NCBI RefSeq assembly: GCF_001544555.2
Contig: NZ_FCOK02000005.1
Span: 124,001-188,000, forward strand
DNA length: 64,000 bases
From: Caballeronia udeis
GTDB taxonomy: Bacteria; Pseudomonadota; Gammaproteobacteria; Burkholderiales; Burkholderiaceae
Reading direction: 5' to 3'
This document shows positions 41,126 through 49,496 of this stretch, one piece after another. Under the pieces are notes generated by a model. That model saw only the letters and a program-made list of their open reading frames with translations, was not told the DNA's origin and searched no databases. The translations under genes and the position numbers were made by a program. Position 1 is the stretch's first letter. Each line of letters starts with the position of its first letter.

Positions 41126-41227
41126 GGGAATCTCCTTGCATGAATGAATCGCAACGGTTTGCGTTCATGCATCCTAGAGAGCCAAATCTACATTCGCGCT
41201 ACAGCCATTTTTCACCGCGTTACACCG

Positions 41228-41437
41228 TTACATTCTGGCAATGAGCAAGCGCCCGCGCGGGGTGTAACCGCTGAGGCCAGAAACTTCCCGTTGCAATTGC
41301 CCGGTCAACCGGTCCAGGCTCGATCCTTTCAACGGGTAAGGTAGCGCATGCAAGCCGTATGCCGCCGGCGCAGCCAATTGGATCGACGCACCGGAACGCA
41401 ATAACGCCAGACGCCTGCTCGCTTCCTGCGAGGCGTT
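41228..41437 (-). pseudogene. Unrecognised 69-codon fragment with coding character
   Basis: After an in-frame TGA (41438-41440), the minus strand encodes residues such as RRLALLRSGASIQLAAPAAY, then LKGSSLDRLTGQLQREVSGL and GYTPRGRLLIARM before a TAA at 41228. The amphipathic pattern looks like a natural protein end. The only usable start is a TTG, or the gene once continued upstream through the TGA. I do not recognise the family. Confidence 0.35.
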
Positions 41438-41634
41438 TCAGGGCGGCTGGTAAGCTTTGCATGATGGCCGGTTCGACTTGGCCAAGTCAGATGATGCAGC
41501 GCCAACGCTTCTGCAATGTCACCTGCAAGTCGGCCGTCGAGTGTGCGCTTCAGCCCAGTACTCGCGTAATGAAGAGCAAGCGCTTGCTGCGCGCACCACA
41601 AATCGCGGACGACGCTCGGCAGTTCTATCAACAC
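41329..41634 (-). pseudogene. Broken DUF6998-like gene, N-terminal part
   Basis: A GTG start at 41634 opens MLIELPSVVRDLWCAQQALALHY, followed by LKRTLDGRLAGDIAEALALHH. This strongly resembles the N-terminus of proteins with a DUF6998-type domain (LDGRLxGDIGEALA). After residue 47 the frame continues with low-complexity Arg-rich sequence that is not family-like, so a frameshift or deletion is likely near 41490. The upstream sequence GGGGAAAGCTGA could be a ribosome-binding site. Confidence 0.45.
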
Positions 41635-41708
41635 TCAGCTTTCCCCTTGCCCTGCTTACCTTGTTGATGGCGGTTGACAAATGCAGTGATACATTCTCCT
41701 TGTGCTGG

Positions 41709-42281
41709 TCACGCCGGCTCTACCACCTTCATCCGCACCAACAGGGGAACGCCACGACCATCAATTGTCAGCCCAAGCTCGTACACGCCAGCGCCAAGGT
41801 GCGCGAGGCGAGACCAGGACGGCATGAAGCCCCTGTCGCGTGCGAGCTTCATGAGCGCCATTTTGTCCATACCCATGACGCAATCACTAACGAAGCGCGA
41901 GCCGGCTTCGGGCATCAACGCTGCGGGGAAGGTTGCTGGCAATCCTAATGACTCAAGCTGTTCAATGGGCGATTCCCTGTTTTCCGAGGCCGAATATTCG
42001 TCGCCAACCACAAATGCTGCGCGATTCTTACCTTTGATCCAACCAGGTTCCCGCCCCATTCCGCTCCAAGTGGCGCCCGACTCCGGGTCTCGATACGTCG
42101 GGCCGCTGCGCTTGCGTTCCTTCCTTGCCTTTTTGGTTGAGAACACATCTTCGACCGTAAATCCGAACTCGGCGACTCTCGCCTTAATCTCCGCTAAAGC
42201 TCCCGCTGCTTCCACTTCGCGGGCCAATGCAATCTGGCGATCCAGTTCGGCAGCCTTAGCCAATAAGTCTCGATAGTCCAA
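41709..42281 (-). CDS. H-NS-like nucleoid protein with an extra C-terminal domain
   Basis: A 190-residue protein. Residues 1-50 form a charged coiled coil (DLLAKAAELDRQIALAREVEAAGALAEIKARVAEFG), the oligomerisation part of H-NS. Residues 62-82 are the DNA-binding motif TYRDPESGATWSGMGREPGWI, close to the Burkholderia consensus with W-S-G-R-G-R, here with Met in place of one Arg. Typical relatives end soon after, at about 100 residues, but this one has about 95 more (IEQLESLGLPATFPAAL, MDKMALMKLARDRGF), an unrecognised domain. The start is a TTG at 42281 with GGGGGAAAC upstream. It probably silences AT-rich or transferred DNA. Confidence 0.8.
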   Translation of the reverse strand: MDYRDLLAKAAELDRQIALAREVEAAGALAEIKARVAEFGFTVEDVFSTKKARKERKRSGPTYRDPESGATWSGMGREPGWIKGKNRAAFVVGDEYSASENRESPIEQLESLGLPATFPAALMPEAGSRFVSDCVMGMDKMALMKLARDRGFMPSWSRLAHLGAGVYELGLTIDGRGVPLLVRMKVVEPA

Positions 42282-42299
42282 GTTTCCCCCTTTATCTAG

Positions 42300-42681
42300 A
42301 TCGAGCGAGCACGCATTTGTTTTCCGAGATTACTGATCAGCTTCGGTACCCTGCATTCATTTACCGGGGTCGCGGTGCACGACAGCTGGGTGCCTTACCC
42401 CTACTATGATTGCATAGCATGCGTCATGCAACGCGCATCGTCTGCGCGAGTTGATCGGGGTGTGGGAATCCACCCGGCAGTCGTGGGCCGAACACATAAT
42501 CAAGTTGCTGCGCCAGGCCAAGTGCGAGGTCAATCGCAGCATCGCCGGCGGCCAGACAAGCTTGAGCCGCACGCGCACAAACTACCATGTGCGAACGACA
42601 TTCATTCTTGCGATAACTTCCAAGGCGCGCGCCCCTGGCCTCCAACATGGCAGCGTACAAACCCCTTCTCCCGTCAAGCAC
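42300..42681 (-). CDS. Possible small ORF downstream of the chemoreceptor
   Basis: Between the chemoreceptor stop (42682) and the H-NS gene there are about 380 bases. A minus-strand frame from 42681 (GTG) or 42648 (ATG, MLEARGARLGSYRKN) to 42424 encodes about 74-85 residues with ACLAAGDAAIDLALGLAQQL and VFGPRLPGGFPHPDQL. The middle resembles an amphipathic helix. I do not recognise it, and codon use is mixed, so it may be a decayed gene. The remaining bases up to 42424 show nothing. Confidence 0.3.
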
Positions 42682-44253
42682 TCACACCGCGTGTTCCAGC
42701 TTGAATATTTCGACCGACGTGCGAAGTGCCTGAGCTTGACCTTCCAGTGAAGCGGCAGCAGCAGCGGCCTGTTCGACCAAGGCGGCATTCTGCTGTGTCA
42801 CATCGTCCATTTGCGTGACCGCGCGCGCAACCTGCTCAATACCATTGCTCTGTTCTTCCGAGGCAGCGGTGATCTCGCCCATGATGTCGGTTACGCGCCG
42901 CACTGCTCCGATAATATCGTTCATGGTCTGGCCCGCCTCCTGCGCAAGAGCAGAGCCGCTCTTTACGCGATTGACCGAGGTCAGGATCAATTCTTTGATT
43001 TCCCGCGCGGCGCTTGAGGATCGTTGTGCAAGGCCACGCACTTCAGAGGCGACCACCGCGAAGCCCCGCCCTTGCTCTCCGGCGCGCGCCGCTTCCACCG
43101 CAGCGTTGAGCGCAAGAATATTGGTCTGGAAAGCAATGCCTTCAATAATACCGATGATGTCGGCAATTTTAATTGAACTGTCGTTGATCTCGGCCATGGT
43201 TCCGACAACGCGGCCCACCACGTCATTGCCTCGATTCGCGATCGCCGATGCGCTGACGGCGAGCGTGCTGGCCTGCCGCGCGTTTTCGGCATTCTGGCGT
43301 ACCGTGCCCGTAAGTTCCTGCATGCTTGCCGCAGTCTCTTCGAGCGAAGCCGCTTGCTCCTCGGTGCGGCTAGAGAGGTCGGCGTTACCGCTCGCAATCT
43401 GGCGCGTCGCCGCGCCTATCGATTCGGTCCCGCCTCGCACGGCGCTCACGGTGTCGATGAGGCTTGCGCGCATACGGGACAGGCCGGCAAGCAGCATGCC
43501 CATTTCGTCGCGTGACCTCACATCGACTTTCTCGCGCAAATCACCGCTCGCGATCAGATTGAAATGCCTCAGCGCATCTGCAATGGGCACGCCGATGGCA
43601 CGCCGCAGCGACATCCAACTGTAGCCGGCTACTATAACGCCCGTCGCCACCATGACCAGGCATGCAATGCTGAGCATCGAGGAATTGCGTTCTGCGCGCT
43701 CGTATCCTGTCTGCCCGAGTTCTTCCTGATAACTCTTCAACGCGTCATCGCTTTTGGTCATGACCCCATAGACCGGCGTCAGGCGATTAGCTGCGTCAAC
43801 AATCGCGTCGTGGTTAGCGCCTTTGATCGCAGCGATATATACGTCGAGTGCTGCCTGCATGTTGAGCCGGGACGTGCTCGTGGTTTCAGCGAGATGGTCC
43901 TCCGGGACGTCCCGGGGCAGGCTCAAGTATTTCTTCCACGAGTCGTTGGAAGCGATACGGAAACCTTGGGCCCTGCTGACGATCGATGCAGCCGACCCGT
44001 CCTCCGGCGAGAGTGCCGCCCGGTCAAGCGCCATGCGCTCGCGCGCCACGAAAATTTCCATGTTGCCGATCGCGACGGTCCCGGGTAACTGCTTGGAATA
44101 GGTCTGGCGATTCGATTCATTACTGCGGTTCATGCCGACTAGCCCAAGCACGCCGATAACGATCATCAGCAAAGCCATGATGCCTACGGCGACGCCGAGC
44201 CGCGCTTTAATGGTAAACCAGGTGCGTTGCGCCCCGATCGTATTATCGTTCAT
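42682..44253 (-). CDS. Methyl-accepting chemotaxis protein
   Basis: A 523-residue chemoreceptor. TM1 is at about residues 18-41. A periplasmic four-helix-bundle domain of about 155 residues follows (ARERMALDRAAL...). TM2 lies at about 198-216, then a HAMP domain (RRAIGVPIADALRHFNLIASGDL). The signalling domain contains the conserved hairpin tip IIGIIEGIAFQTNILALNAAVEAARAGEQGRGFAVVASEVR. Methylation helices flank it. There is no C-terminal CheR pentapeptide. It reports a ligand to CheA/CheW of flagellar chemotaxis. The gene is monocistronic as far as I can see, and no che genes are present in the window. Confidence 0.95.
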   Translation of the reverse strand: MNDNTIGAQRTWFTIKARLGVAVGIMALLMIVIGVLGLVGMNRSNESNRQTYSKQLPGTVAIGNMEIFVARERMALDRAALSPEDGSAASIVSRAQGFRIASNDSWKKYLSLPRDVPEDHLAETTSTSRLNMQAALDVYIAAIKGANHDAIVDAANRLTPVYGVMTKSDDALKSYQEELGQTGYERAERNSSMLSIACLVMVATGVIVAGYSWMSLRRAIGVPIADALRHFNLIASGDLREKVDVRSRDEMGMLLAGLSRMRASLIDTVSAVRGGTESIGAATRQIASGNADLSSRTEEQAASLEETAASMQELTGTVRQNAENARQASTLAVSASAIANRGNDVVGRVVGTMAEINDSSIKIADIIGIIEGIAFQTNILALNAAVEAARAGEQGRGFAVVASEVRGLAQRSSSAAREIKELILTSVNRVKSGSALAQEAGQTMNDIIGAVRRVTDIMGEITAASEEQSNGIEQVARAVTQMDDVTQQNAALVEQAAAAAASLEGQAQALRTSVEIFKLEHAV

Positions 44254-44601
44254 GTGTCTCCCTCATTGATGATTCGAGTCCATGCCCATCGCCTCGAACC
44301 GTATAACGGCCAGCTTGCCGATAAACTTAAGCAATTAAATGATTCTGGGGCGCCTATTTCCCTGCGATGTTTCGTGTGATTCACCAATTCGCAAGACCTG
44401 CAGTGCCACGGAACCCGCACGGCCCCACGCGTATTGGCAGTTCTATTTTTTTGATCGGTTAGCTGCCTTGTCCGCCTGACGCGTATCCACCGCTTCAGTT
44501 TTTGGTGAATTGGCTGCGTGGTCGCCGGTCGTTTTTCGTCGGTTACGGCCTGACGCATCCTCGCGAGTTCGTTTCTTGGTGAGTTGGCGACGTGGTTCGG
44601 T
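44254..44601. other. Intergenic with a ~50-bp imperfect direct repeat
   Basis: Two similar stretches, 44475-44524 and 44549-44599, both begin CCTGACGC and both end in a shared block (GGTGAATTGGCTGCGTGGTCG in the first, GGTGAGTTGGCGACGTGGTTCG in the second). The start of the unit in between differs. The rest is the AT-rich upstream region of the chemoreceptor gene, which must hold its promoter. Confidence 0.5.
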
Positions 44602-44994
44602 ATGCGTATTAATTCGGTGGAAAATTATTCGCGGATAGCGCGGGGTGCCCCTTGGTCGGAGCGAACGGGTTGGGTTCGGGCCTTGAGCCTCACATTGCCC
44701 GAAACCGGCGTCATATGCGTTCCCCTAGGCGAAGTGGAGCGGTGCGCCCAGTGCTTTGAGCAACTGGAGTCCCTGGTGCAACACCCAGAGGTCATCGTGT
44801 GTTTCGCGGGCAAACGGCACTGCCAAGTCCGGCCCATTCAACGTGGGCGAACGGCGGATCCGGTCTGGAGCACGATTCTGGCTGCGAGGGGCGGTATCCC
44901 TACGCAGGGACCAATCGTAGGCCGCTCCGAAGGTATCGCCGCGGCCTTGCAAGGGCTATTCCGATGGCTAGAGATGGTCCGCTCGCTCCGGTGA
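44602..44994 (+). CDS. Hypothetical protein, 130 residues
   Basis: An open frame from ATG 44602 (MRINSVENYSRIARG) to a TGA at 44994, 12 bases before the convergent AIM24 stop. Third-codon positions are moderately GC-rich, as in neighbouring real genes. It has strands such as TGVICVPLGEVERCAQCFEQLESL and HPEVIVCFAGKRH. A CxxC pair (CAQC) is present. No family is recognised, and no strong ribosome-binding site is seen. It could be real, but the case rests on length and composition only. Confidence 0.4.
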   Translation: MRINSVENYSRIARGAPWSERTGWVRALSLTLPETGVICVPLGEVERCAQCFEQLESLVQHPEVIVCFAGKRHCQVRPIQRGRTADPVWSTILAARGGIPTQGPIVGRSEGIAAALQGLFRWLEMVRSLR

Positions 44995-45005
44995 AAACCC
45001 GAGGG

Positions 45006-45707
45006 TCAATTGTCGGCAGTCTCGTAGTTGACGTACATCGATTGAATGCCAACACGTCCCGGTCCTGTGAATCTGTTCACGATGAAATTCATGCCGGCTC
45101 CGAAGAAACCGCTCGTGAGCTTGTCAACCACTGTCTCCATCTTGACGCCTGGTGTCTTGTACAACCAGCCACCCGGTTCGATATCGATGGTCTCACCAGC
45201 CGCGAGTTCCTTCTCGAACACGTTCCCGTAGCCGTGTAGCCAGAGCACACCCTCACTCGAATCGCTCCGGAACTTATCGATGAAAAAACCACTTTTGCCG
45301 AAAAGCATGTTGCTGACGCCGCGCACGCGTTCGAAGGTATATTCAACATTCGCAGTCGCCGCCAGGAACTGATGTTCGCGTACATCCAGTTCCTCGCCTC
45401 TTCCGAGGTGAATTGGAACGATGTGCCCGGCTCCATCCCGGCTGAAAGCGATCGTGCCATTGCCGCTCGCCTCGGTGACGAAGATCTGCATGCCCGCCAT
45501 CATGCGCTTCAATGCGCCTTTCATCGGGCGCAAGCCAATCTTCACGTTGGAATTCTTCCAGAGCAAGATGTGGTGCTCGAAGAAGACCGACTGACGCGAC
45601 ACGTCGACCGATAGCACCGGCACGAGCTCGCCTCCAATGTGATAGGTGACCCCGCCATAGGTTTCGTCGGCGGCGCTAGTAGGCATGAGTGTCGGTAACT
45701 GGTTCAT
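45006..45707 (-). CDS. AIM24 family protein
   Basis: A 233-residue AIM24-type protein (TIGR00266-like beta-roll). It has the repeated Gly/Trp/aromatic pattern with HHILLWKNSNVKIGLRPMKGALKRMMAGMQIF and the ending GFFGAGMNFIVNRFTGPGRVGIQSMYVN. In fungi the homologue is a mitochondrial inner-membrane biogenesis factor; in bacteria the function is unknown. The start at 45707 (MNQLPTLMPTS) is used; the open frame to 45773 adds unrelated residues. It lies 167 bases downstream of the prohibitin-like gene on the same strand, a suggestive partnership since both families also meet in mitochondrial inner membranes. Confidence 0.88.
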   Translation of the reverse strand: MNQLPTLMPTSAADETYGGVTYHIGGELVPVLSVDVSRQSVFFEHHILLWKNSNVKIGLRPMKGALKRMMAGMQIFVTEASGNGTIAFSRDGAGHIVPIHLGRGEELDVREHQFLAATANVEYTFERVRGVSNMLFGKSGFFIDKFRSDSSEGVLWLHGYGNVFEKELAAGETIDIEPGGWLYKTPGVKMETVVDKLTSGFFGAGMNFIVNRFTGPGRVGIQSMYVNYETADN

Positions 45708-45874
45708 TTTGATCCCGTTGTGCACACAGTGGAGTGAAAGCGCAGTGTCCATCCGATAACTGCTCCGAAACAACCGGCGCCGAAAAGCTGGAGGAGGTTC
45801 ATCGCTTTATCCCGACATTCGGCTACCGGCCGTACAGGGCGCTCGGGCGCCGGATGCTTTTCCGATAGAAGGAG

Positions 45875-46672
45875 TTACTTGCCGTCGGTCACGCTTATGA
45901 AAGGCAATGGGGCGTTGCTACCCATGTAGGTTGGCAGCTGTCCGTTCCACTTTTTGATCGCCTCAAGGGCTATATATTTCTGGCCGCCTTGATTTTCGAC
46001 AGCCGACGCTTGGATGGCGATCGCTTTAGCGTTCCCCTCTGCCTCGACCACTCTTTGTTCTGTAGCGATCTTCGCAGTCTCCAACGACTGCTCAGCGGTC
46101 AATCGATTCTGGCCCGCGACTACCTTAGCTCGCACTGCTTCAGCGAACTGCGGATCGAAATGGAAATTCTGTACGTTGATATCCGATACGATGATCTTAT
46201 ATTTTGCGAGCTTCGCCTGTAGCGTTAGGACGATCGCCGCCGAGACGGCGCTTCGCTGGGTGACCAACTGCTCGGCCGTGTATTTGGATGTAACTGCTTT
46301 GAATGACTCATACAGCGCCGGAACGATGAACTTGGCCTCTATGTCTGAATCGTCACCGAAGTTGTTGTACACGTAAGGGGCATGCAAAGGGTCATACTCG
46401 TAATTCACCGTGATGTCTTCGAACACCTCTTGAAGATCAGCGGTTCCGCCTTCCGCTTTCTGTGCGGTAGCGCTTTGGAAGCGAACATTAAAGTCGACTA
46501 CACGAGCAAGTGGATTTAGAAAATGAAGCCCTTCAGGTAACGGCTCATCGCTAACATCACCGAACATCTTAACGACTCCTCGGTGCCCGGCGGGAACAAC
46601 GTGCAAACACATAAATACAACCAGCAGCGACAACGCAACAACCCCAGCCAAGGCAACCAACCTTACTTTCAT
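45875..46672 (-). CDS. SPFH/prohibitin-family membrane protein
   Basis: A 265-residue protein with one N-terminal membrane helix (about residues 4-25) followed by an SPFH domain starting VPAGHRGVVKMFGDVSDEPLPEGLHFLNPL. The C-terminal part is a coiled coil (VVAGQNRLTAEQSLETAKIATEQRVVEAEGNAKAIAI), as in prohibitin and HflK/C. These proteins build large ring or cage assemblies in the inner membrane that hold proteases or lipids. The start at 46672 has AAGGAA right upstream. AIM24 follows on the same strand. Confidence 0.92.
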   Translation of the reverse strand: MKVRLVALAGVVALSLLVVFMCLHVVPAGHRGVVKMFGDVSDEPLPEGLHFLNPLARVVDFNVRFQSATAQKAEGGTADLQEVFEDITVNYEYDPLHAPYVYNNFGDDSDIEAKFIVPALYESFKAVTSKYTAEQLVTQRSAVSAAIVLTLQAKLAKYKIIVSDINVQNFHFDPQFAEAVRAKVVAGQNRLTAEQSLETAKIATEQRVVEAEGNAKAIAIQASAVENQGGQKYIALEAIKKWNGQLPTYMGSNAPLPFISVTDGK

Positions 46673-46679
46673 AGTATTC

Positions 46680-46893
46680 CTTTTTTTGGTTACAAGCAGT
46701 GTTTTCCCAGGTGCCTGCACGGCAGACTCGCTTTCCGTTCTTATCCAGGACACAGATCGTACCAACCACGCCTATCGCCCGATCCTCACCGATTCCCCAG
46801 AGACAACCGTTGCTATCGATCACGAACTGAGACTTCGAGATTGGCACCGCATGTTTTATCGCCGACGCAACGACTTTTCAAGCGTAACATCTC
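46680..46893 (-). CDS. Unrecognised Cys-containing small ORF
   Basis: The minus-strand frame from a stop at about 46891 encodes VPISKSQFVIDSNGCLWGIG, then RAIGVVGTICVLDKNGKRVC and RAGTWENTAC. The GTG at 46845-46847 is the only usable start. The frame runs on into the prohibitin-like gene to 46569. The spacing of Cys and the VLDKNGK...C motif resemble the tail domains of exported or pilin-tip-like proteins, but no signal peptide is visible. It may be a fragment of a lost gene. The region lies just upstream of the prohibitin-like gene and must include its promoter. Confidence 0.3.
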
Positions 46894-46929
46894 GTCGGCC
46901 AAGCGGACCTCGGAAAGTAGCGCGGTGAA

Positions 46930-47334
46930 TCAGGATCTGGGCGTCCGCGGCACCTTGCGCTTGGCCACGGGTTTCGTCGGTGGCGCCTGCCGCCGCGTGG
47001 CCGCGCTTGCCCGCGCCATTAACAGTTGCTCGCGTGTGCGTGCCAGTTCGTCGGCGTCCCGCGCGTGCGCTACTTGAGCCGACGCGAGATTGCCATCCAG
47101 GACACCTACCTGCTGGCGCAGATCGCCAAGTTGCACGTGGACCGCCCGGAGCTCGGTGCGATACCGGGCGTCGCTCTGCTCCCGTTTGCGCGCGGCGGCG
47201 TCCAGTTCCTTCTGCAAGCGCGCGGCCGCTTGTCGCTCCCGGTCGATTTCCAGCAGCGCCCGTTTTTCGGCGGCTTTGAGCCGCTCCTGCACCCGCGCGC
47301 GCTCTGAGTTGCGCCCCCGGCCGGATTTCAGCAT
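46930..47334 (-). CDS. Coiled-coil protein, KfrA-like
   Basis: A 134-residue, highly charged protein that is almost entirely heptad-patterned coiled coil (RERQAAARLQKELDAAARKREQSDARYRTELRAVHVQLGDLRQQVGVLDG), ending in a Lys/Arg/Pro-rich tail (PPTKPVAKRKVPRTPRS). This is the look of the long C-terminal coiled coil of KfrA-type plasmid partition accessory proteins, but no N-terminal DNA-binding domain is present, so it is either a truncated KfrA or an independent coiled-coil protein. It starts just downstream of the cfa gene stop (47347). Confidence 0.55.
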   Translation of the reverse strand: MLKSGRGRNSERARVQERLKAAEKRALLEIDRERQAAARLQKELDAAARKREQSDARYRTELRAVHVQLGDLRQQVGVLDGNLASAQVAHARDADELARTREQLLMARASAATRRQAPPTKPVAKRKVPRTPRS

Positions 47335-47346
47335 AGCCCGAAAAAA

Positions 47347-48534
47347 TCAGGACCGGACGGACCGATACGCGCCACTCCGTCCGCGCTTGCTCAGCACCAA
47401 CTGCCACAACTGGCCTTGGCCTGATCGGAAAAAGCCGGCGGACGACAAGAGGAAGTATTTCCACATCCGATAAAATCGTTCGTCATACTGAGCCTTTAGT
47501 CGCGGCCATGCTTCGTCGAATTTGGCAGACCAGGCCATTAACGTCTTGTCGTAGTCCCGGCCAAAATTATGCCAGTCTTCAATAAGAAAGCGCCCTTCCA
47601 GAGAAGTCGCTATTTGTTTGGCCGAGGGTAAATGGCCATTCGGAAAGATATATTTATCGATCCAGGCATCCGTCTTCTTTTCCGTCACGAAGTTACCAAT
47701 CGTGTGCAATAAGAACAAGCCATCCGGGCGCAACAGATCCCTCACAATATTGAAGTAAATATCGTAGTTTTTAGGCCCGACATGCTCGAACATTCCGACT
47801 GAAACGATCTTGTCGAATTGCCCGGTAAGATCTCGATAATCGGTGAGCTCGATCGTCACGGGTAAGCCGGCGCATCGTTCTTGCGCCAGCTTCTGCTGTT
47901 CCCTGGAAACGGTAATGCCCACGACCTCCACGCCGTATTCCGTTGCAGCATATCGGGCCAGGCCGCCCCAACCGCAACCAATATCCAGCAGACGTTCGCC
48001 GGGCTTGAGCTGCAGTTTTCGGCATATCAGCTGAAGCTTGTGCAGTTGGGCTTCTTCGAGCGTCTGAGCTTGTTCCCAATAGCCGCACGAATACATCATG
48101 TGCGAGTCCAGCATGCTTTCAAAGATGTCATTGCCAATGTCATAATGGCGCTCACCCACCTGAAATGCGCGACTCTTGCTTTGCGCATTTAGCAGCTTTT
48201 GACGCATCATTTCAACAATGAATCTGATCTTTGCGGGGCCGACCACGGTTTGTTCAAGGTCAGTACTCGCTATCCGATGAAAAAACCCATCCAGTTGTTC
48301 GCACTCCCAGTCGCCATCCATATAAGACTCGCCAATTCCCAGCTCCCACGTCGAGAACATCTTCCGGAAGAATGCTTTATCGAGGATCTGAATGTCCCAG
48401 GGCGCTGGGCCATTTACCTGAACCCCTGCATGCTCAAGTAGCTGCGTGATAATTCGGGGTGCGGCGCGTCTAAGCTTGGGAGACGCTGTGTCCGAGAGGA
48501 CGGCTTCATTGCGATTCGTGTTGATCGTCACCAT
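47347..48534 (-). CDS. cfa: Cyclopropane-fatty-acyl-phospholipid synthase
   Basis: A 395-residue SAM-dependent cyclopropane synthase, which adds a methylene bridge to unsaturated acyl chains of membrane phospholipids. The N-terminal lid domain is typical (FFRKMFSTWELGIGESYMDGDWE). The SAM-binding motif is LLDIGCGWGGLARYAA, preceded by HYDIGNDIFESMLDSHMMYSCGYW. The end of the core has VSVGMFEHVGPKNY. The start at 48534 (MVTINTNRN) has AGAGGC just upstream; the open frame to 48660 is not used. It is transcribed singly. Such genes are stationary-phase or acid-stress genes in many bacteria. Confidence 0.95.
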   Translation of the reverse strand: MVTINTNRNEAVLSDTASPKLRRAAPRIITQLLEHAGVQVNGPAPWDIQILDKAFFRKMFSTWELGIGESYMDGDWECEQLDGFFHRIASTDLEQTVVGPAKIRFIVEMMRQKLLNAQSKSRAFQVGERHYDIGNDIFESMLDSHMMYSCGYWEQAQTLEEAQLHKLQLICRKLQLKPGERLLDIGCGWGGLARYAATEYGVEVVGITVSREQQKLAQERCAGLPVTIELTDYRDLTGQFDKIVSVGMFEHVGPKNYDIYFNIVRDLLRPDGLFLLHTIGNFVTEKKTDAWIDKYIFPNGHLPSAKQIATSLEGRFLIEDWHNFGRDYDKTLMAWSAKFDEAWPRLKAQYDERFYRMWKYFLLSSAGFFRSGQGQLWQLVLSKRGRSGAYRSVRS

Positions 48535-48836
48535 TGCCTCTTGAACGAAAGGGTTGTGGCGCACTGTAACGCAAAAGGGGCAAGCGTCAGAATCGCAGAA
48601 CTTCCAACCAGTAAGCACTGCCCTCACGGGTCGGCTTACAACGAGCGCGACCGGGCCCAACTGAAGGCATTTCCGAGAGGTGGTTTCCAGGGCAAGTTGA
48701 GTGCACTGAAGTTCTTGTCGACAGAGTCCTGCGCGTTCGCTTCGAACGCCTCCCCCTCATTCACGAAGCGTTCATGAAGATCGCCACCTGCATCATTGGT
48801 TGGCGGCAACGTCAACCTTCATTGTGTTAGCGCTTC
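48535..48836. other. Intergenic, cfa promoter region
   Basis: About 300 bases between the ICMT-like gene and cfa, both on the minus strand. Open frames here have no family-like sequence. The promoter of cfa should be in the 48540-48640 part, but no convincing -35/-10 pair was found. Confidence 0.5.
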
Positions 48837-49496
48837 TTAGTAAAGCCCCGGAATCAACCGCGATGTACGGGCACGATAAGCATTGTATTCGGCTCCGAAC
48901 TGCGCATGCAGCAGCGCTTCTTCCGAACGGATGCGCGCGACGAGCGGCAGGATAGTGAGTACCGTGAGCAATACGCCAACTCCGGAACGAAAGGCGAGTG
49001 CCCACCCCAGCGAATTGACGAGCAGGCCCAGATAACTGGGATGCCGGATAACGCTATATGTGCCGGTAGTGACCAGCGTATGACCGGGCTGGATGGCAAC
49101 CAGCCCGCTGAACCGGTGGCCGAGTACAAAAACTGGCCATATCCGCAGCGCGCCGCCGGCGATGAACAAGGCCACGCCGAACCATCGGAGAGTACCGCCG
49201 TCGAGTGTCCAGAATCCCTTGCGGTCCGTGTAGGCCGGCAGATACGCTGACAACAATCCGATGATCGCGAAGGCTAGGATAACCCAGCGGTTACCGCGAT
49301 CCTCTCTCACGCCCGGGCTAACGTTGCCGCTACTGAAGAGTGCCCAGACCGACAACAACACCGTGACCATAGCCACGACGCTTAGTGCAGGGTGTGAGAA
49401 GAAAGCGGCAAAGCCACCCCAGCCAAGGACAGCAAGTCCGAGATAGACAACGGTCCCCGTCACGGTAGCAAAAGCTAGCTTGGGTGTGGGCGTCAC
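48837..49496 (-). CDS. Isoprenylcysteine methyltransferase-like (ICMT/PEMT) membrane protein
   Basis: A 219-residue membrane protein with about five hydrophobic segments. The C-terminal half carries the ICMT/phospholipid N-methyltransferase signature: GHRFSGLVAIQPGHTLVTTGTYSVIRHPSYLGLLVNSLGW, where the RHPxYxG motif binds SAM, and ARIRSEEALLHAQFGAEYNAYRARTSRLIPGLY. It methylates an unknown membrane-associated substrate. It is a stand-alone gene upstream of cfa, also a SAM-dependent membrane-modifying enzyme; whether the two are related is unclear. Confidence 0.88.
   Translation of the reverse strand: MTPTPKLAFATVTGTVVYLGLAVLGWGGFAAFFSHPALSVVAMVTVLLSVWALFSSGNVSPGVREDRGNRWVILAFAIIGLLSAYLPAYTDRKGFWTLDGGTLRWFGVALFIAGGALRIWPVFVLGHRFSGLVAIQPGHTLVTTGTYSVIRHPSYLGLLVNSLGWALAFRSGVGVLLTVLTILPLVARIRSEEALLHAQFGAEYNAYRARTSRLIPGLY

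Larger units (their letters stand above)
41126..41708. other. Region of decayed small genes
   Basis: About 580 bases without an intact gene. Two minus-strand fragments with protein-like character are listed separately (41329-41634 and 41228-41437). They are in different frames and overlap. The lower coding quality, stop codons and frame breaks suggest decay. Confidence 0.5.
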
